Position numbers and translations under genes: made by a program. DNA of 64,000 nucleotides from assembly GCF_001865575.2 (NCBI RefSeq), contig NZ_CP017561.2, positions 248,001 through 312,000 of the forward strand, written 5' to 3'. The notes under the pieces were generated by a model. It was not told the DNA's origin. It did not search any database and saw only the letters and a list, made by a program, of their open reading frames with translations. Origin of the DNA: Paraburkholderia sprentiae WSM5005. GTDB taxonomy: Bacteria > Pseudomonadota > Gammaproteobacteria > Burkholderiales > Burkholderiaceae. Shown here piece by piece: positions 62,570 through 64,000 of this stretch; positions within the stretch are counted from its first letter, which is position 1; the number at the start of each line of letters is the position of its first letter.

Positions 62570-64000
62570 TTACGCGGCCGTGTTCGAGAGCGACGGCGTC
62601 ACCGGCTGTTCGGTCTCGTGGTAATAGCGGCCCGTATGCAGCGACGAAGGGCCGAGCCGCGCGTACTTGAACATCAGCATTATCTCGATGACGAACAGCC
62701 CCGTGTAGAACAGCACGAAGCCGCCAATGCTCAGATAAAGATCGCGTGGCGTCAGCGTCGACGCGGCCAGATTGGTCGGCAGTATGCCCGCGATGCTCCA
62801 CGGCTGGCGGCCCATTTCGGCGACGATCCAGCCGAGCTCGGCGGCGAGCCACGGCAACGGAATCGCGATGACCGCCCAGCGCAGGAACCAGCGACGCTTT
62901 TGGAGCAGCAGCGTGCGCTGCGCGCAGAACCAGAATGCGAGCACGAAGGTCGCGAGGAATAGCAGGCCAAGGCCGACCATCACGCGAAACGAGTAGAACA
63001 GCGGTAGCACCGGCGGAATCGTGGCTCTGGCCGCGGCGGCGATCTGGTCTGGCGTCGCGTCGGTGACGTTCGGCGTGAACTGCTTGAGCAACAGGCCGTA
63101 GCCGAGATCGTCCTTGTACTTGTCGAAGGCGGCATGCGCTTCGTCGCTCGCGTCGCCTCCCTTCAACCTTTGCAGCGCCGAATAAGCGAGCATGCCGTCC
63201 TTGATGCGACCTTCGTTTTCGGCGATCAGGTCGCGCAGGCCGACCACGGGCTCGTCGAGCGAGCGGGTCGCGATGATGCCGAGCGCATACGGCACACGGA
63301 TCGCGTAGTCGGTGCGTTGCTCCTTCTGGTTCGGAATACCGAATATCGTGAACGGTGCCGGCGCGGGCGCGGTCTCCCATTCGGATTCGATCGCGGCGAG
63401 CTTGGCCTGTTGGACTTCACCGGTGCGATAGCCGGATTCGTCGCCGAGCACGATCACGCACAGCGCCGACGCGAGACCGAAGCCGGCGGCAATCGCGAAC
63501 GAGCGCAGCGCGAACTCGGTGTCGCGGCGCCTCAACAGATACCACGACGACACGCCGAGCACGAAGATCGCCGCGGTCACATAGCCGGCCGACACTGTAT
63601 GCACGAACTTCACCTGCGCGACCGGATTGAAGATCACCGAGCCGATGCTGTCGAGCTCCATACGCATCGTCTGGTAGTTGAACTTCGCGCCGACCGGATT
63701 GTTCATCCAGCCGTTGGCAATCAGGATCCACAGCGCCGACAGGTTCGAACCGAGCGCGACACAGAACGTGACGATCAGATGCTGGATTTTTGACAATCTG
63801 TTCCAGCCGAAGAAGAACAGGCCGACGAACGTCGATTCGAGGAAGAACGCCATCAGTCCTTCGACGGCGAGCGGCACACCAAAAATGTCGCCGACGTAAT
63901 GCGAGTAATAGGCCCAGTTGGTGCCGAACTGAAACTCGAGGGTGAGGCCGGTTGCGACGCCCATTGCAAAGTTGATCGCGAACAGCTTGCCCCAGAACTG
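62570..64000 (-). CDS. cydA: Cytochrome bd ubiquinol oxidase subunit I, 5' end cut by window edge
   Basis: The reading frame continues to the window edge ([38 protein letters not shown]), so the start lies outside. It has the axial-ligand and quinol-binding parts, including a long Q-loop ([43 protein letters not shown] to [19 protein letters not shown]) close to the E. coli CydA type, not the short-loop CIO type. [13 protein letters not shown] is the conserved later motif. Operon with cydB. Confidence 0.97.
   Translation of the reverse strand, partial: QFWGKLFAINFAMGVATGLTLEFQFGTNWAYYSHYVGDIFGVPLAVEGLMAFFLESTFVGLFFFGWNRLSKIQHLIVTFCVALGSNLSALWILIANGWMNNPVGAKFNYQTMRMELDSIGSVIFNPVAQVKFVHTVSAGYVTAAIFVLGVSSWYLLRRRDTEFALRSFAIAAGFGLASALCVIVLGDESGYRTGEVQQAKLAAIESEWETAPAPAPFTIFGIPNQKEQRTDYAIRVPYALGIIATRSLDEPVVGLRDLIAENEGRIKDGMLAYSALQRLKGGDASDEAHAAFDKYKDDLGYGLLLKQFTPNVTDATPDQIAAAARATIPPVLPLFYSFRVMVGLGLLFLATFVLAFWFCAQRTLLLQKRRWFLRWAVIAIPLPWLAAELGWIVAEMGRQPWSIAGILPTNLAASTLTPRDLYLSIGGFVLFYTGLFVIEIMLMFKYARLGPSSLHTGRYYHETEQPVTPSLSNTAA

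Overview
The window is a chromosomal segment of a GC-rich betaproteobacterium, most probably Paraburkholderia or Burkholderia. The evidence is the strong G/C third-position bias, the run birA / MCE lipid transporter / VanZ / dac-dat-ybeD-lipBA, the cox gene order (coxB-coxA-small protein-ctaG-DUF2970-coxC, then SURF1-SCO-like-ctaA-ctaB-SCO), the gshA-gshB-EIIA(Man)-ptsH-ptsI block, and a GntR-controlled GlcNAc phosphotransferase operon. The genes are densely packed housekeeping and central-metabolism genes. I saw no insertion sequence, prophage, CRISPR array, rRNA or tRNA gene, and no stretch with clearly foreign composition.

Layout. 1-760: 3' part of birA (minus). 905-5777: permease, ATPase, MCE protein and lipoprotein of an outer-membrane lipid transporter, then a VanZ-like protein. 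5916-9679: a thioredoxin-like ferredoxin, a hydrolase, a D,D-carboxypeptidase, a D-amino acid aminotransferase and YbeD. 9701-12972: LysR regulator, DUF2917, lipB, lipA. 13071-18923: a phosphodiesterase, then dctA, dctB and dctD with a sigma-54 promoter, a large palindrome and a nine-codon leader ORF before dctA. 18982-22728: TlpA-like protein, lipoprotein, comM, ubiK. 22743-24966: glnK-amtB with a sigma-54 promoter and a remote NtrC-like site. 25222-30776: glutathione synthesis and the general PTS. 30877-39968: a mixed block (moeB/thiF-like, ctpA, gpmA, rhodanese, grxC, secB, gpsA, macrodomain, trmL, comF, bioC). 40131-51004: a complete aa3-type cytochrome oxidase locus with heme A synthesis and copper-delivery genes. 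51080-53476: YciI, an orphan MetQ, a MarR-GNAT fusion. 53819-61301: nagR-nagA-SIS protein-EIIA/HPr/EI fusion-EIICB. 61402-64000: cytochrome bd oxidase (cydB and partial cydA).

How it fits together. Two nitrogen/carbon circuits rest on sigma-54: C4-dicarboxylate uptake (DctB/DctD on dctA) and ammonium uptake (NtrC on glnK-amtB). Two full sugar-phosphorelay chains lie in the window, one general (EIIA(Man), HPr, EI as separate genes) and one dedicated to N-acetylglucosamine (fused). Two terminal oxidases, aa3 and bd, lie about 10 kb apart.

The points I find most unusual are the dctA leader (palindrome, sigma-54 promoter, nonapeptide ORF, weak dctA start), the NtrC site placed in the ubiK leader, a CoxB that carries both a cytochrome c and an OmpA-type peptidoglycan-binding domain, the structured leader of the cox operon, and a second EIIB domain in NagE that has lost its phosphorylated cysteine. 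I did not find a clearly new multi-gene system. The dctA leader is the best candidate for undescribed regulation.
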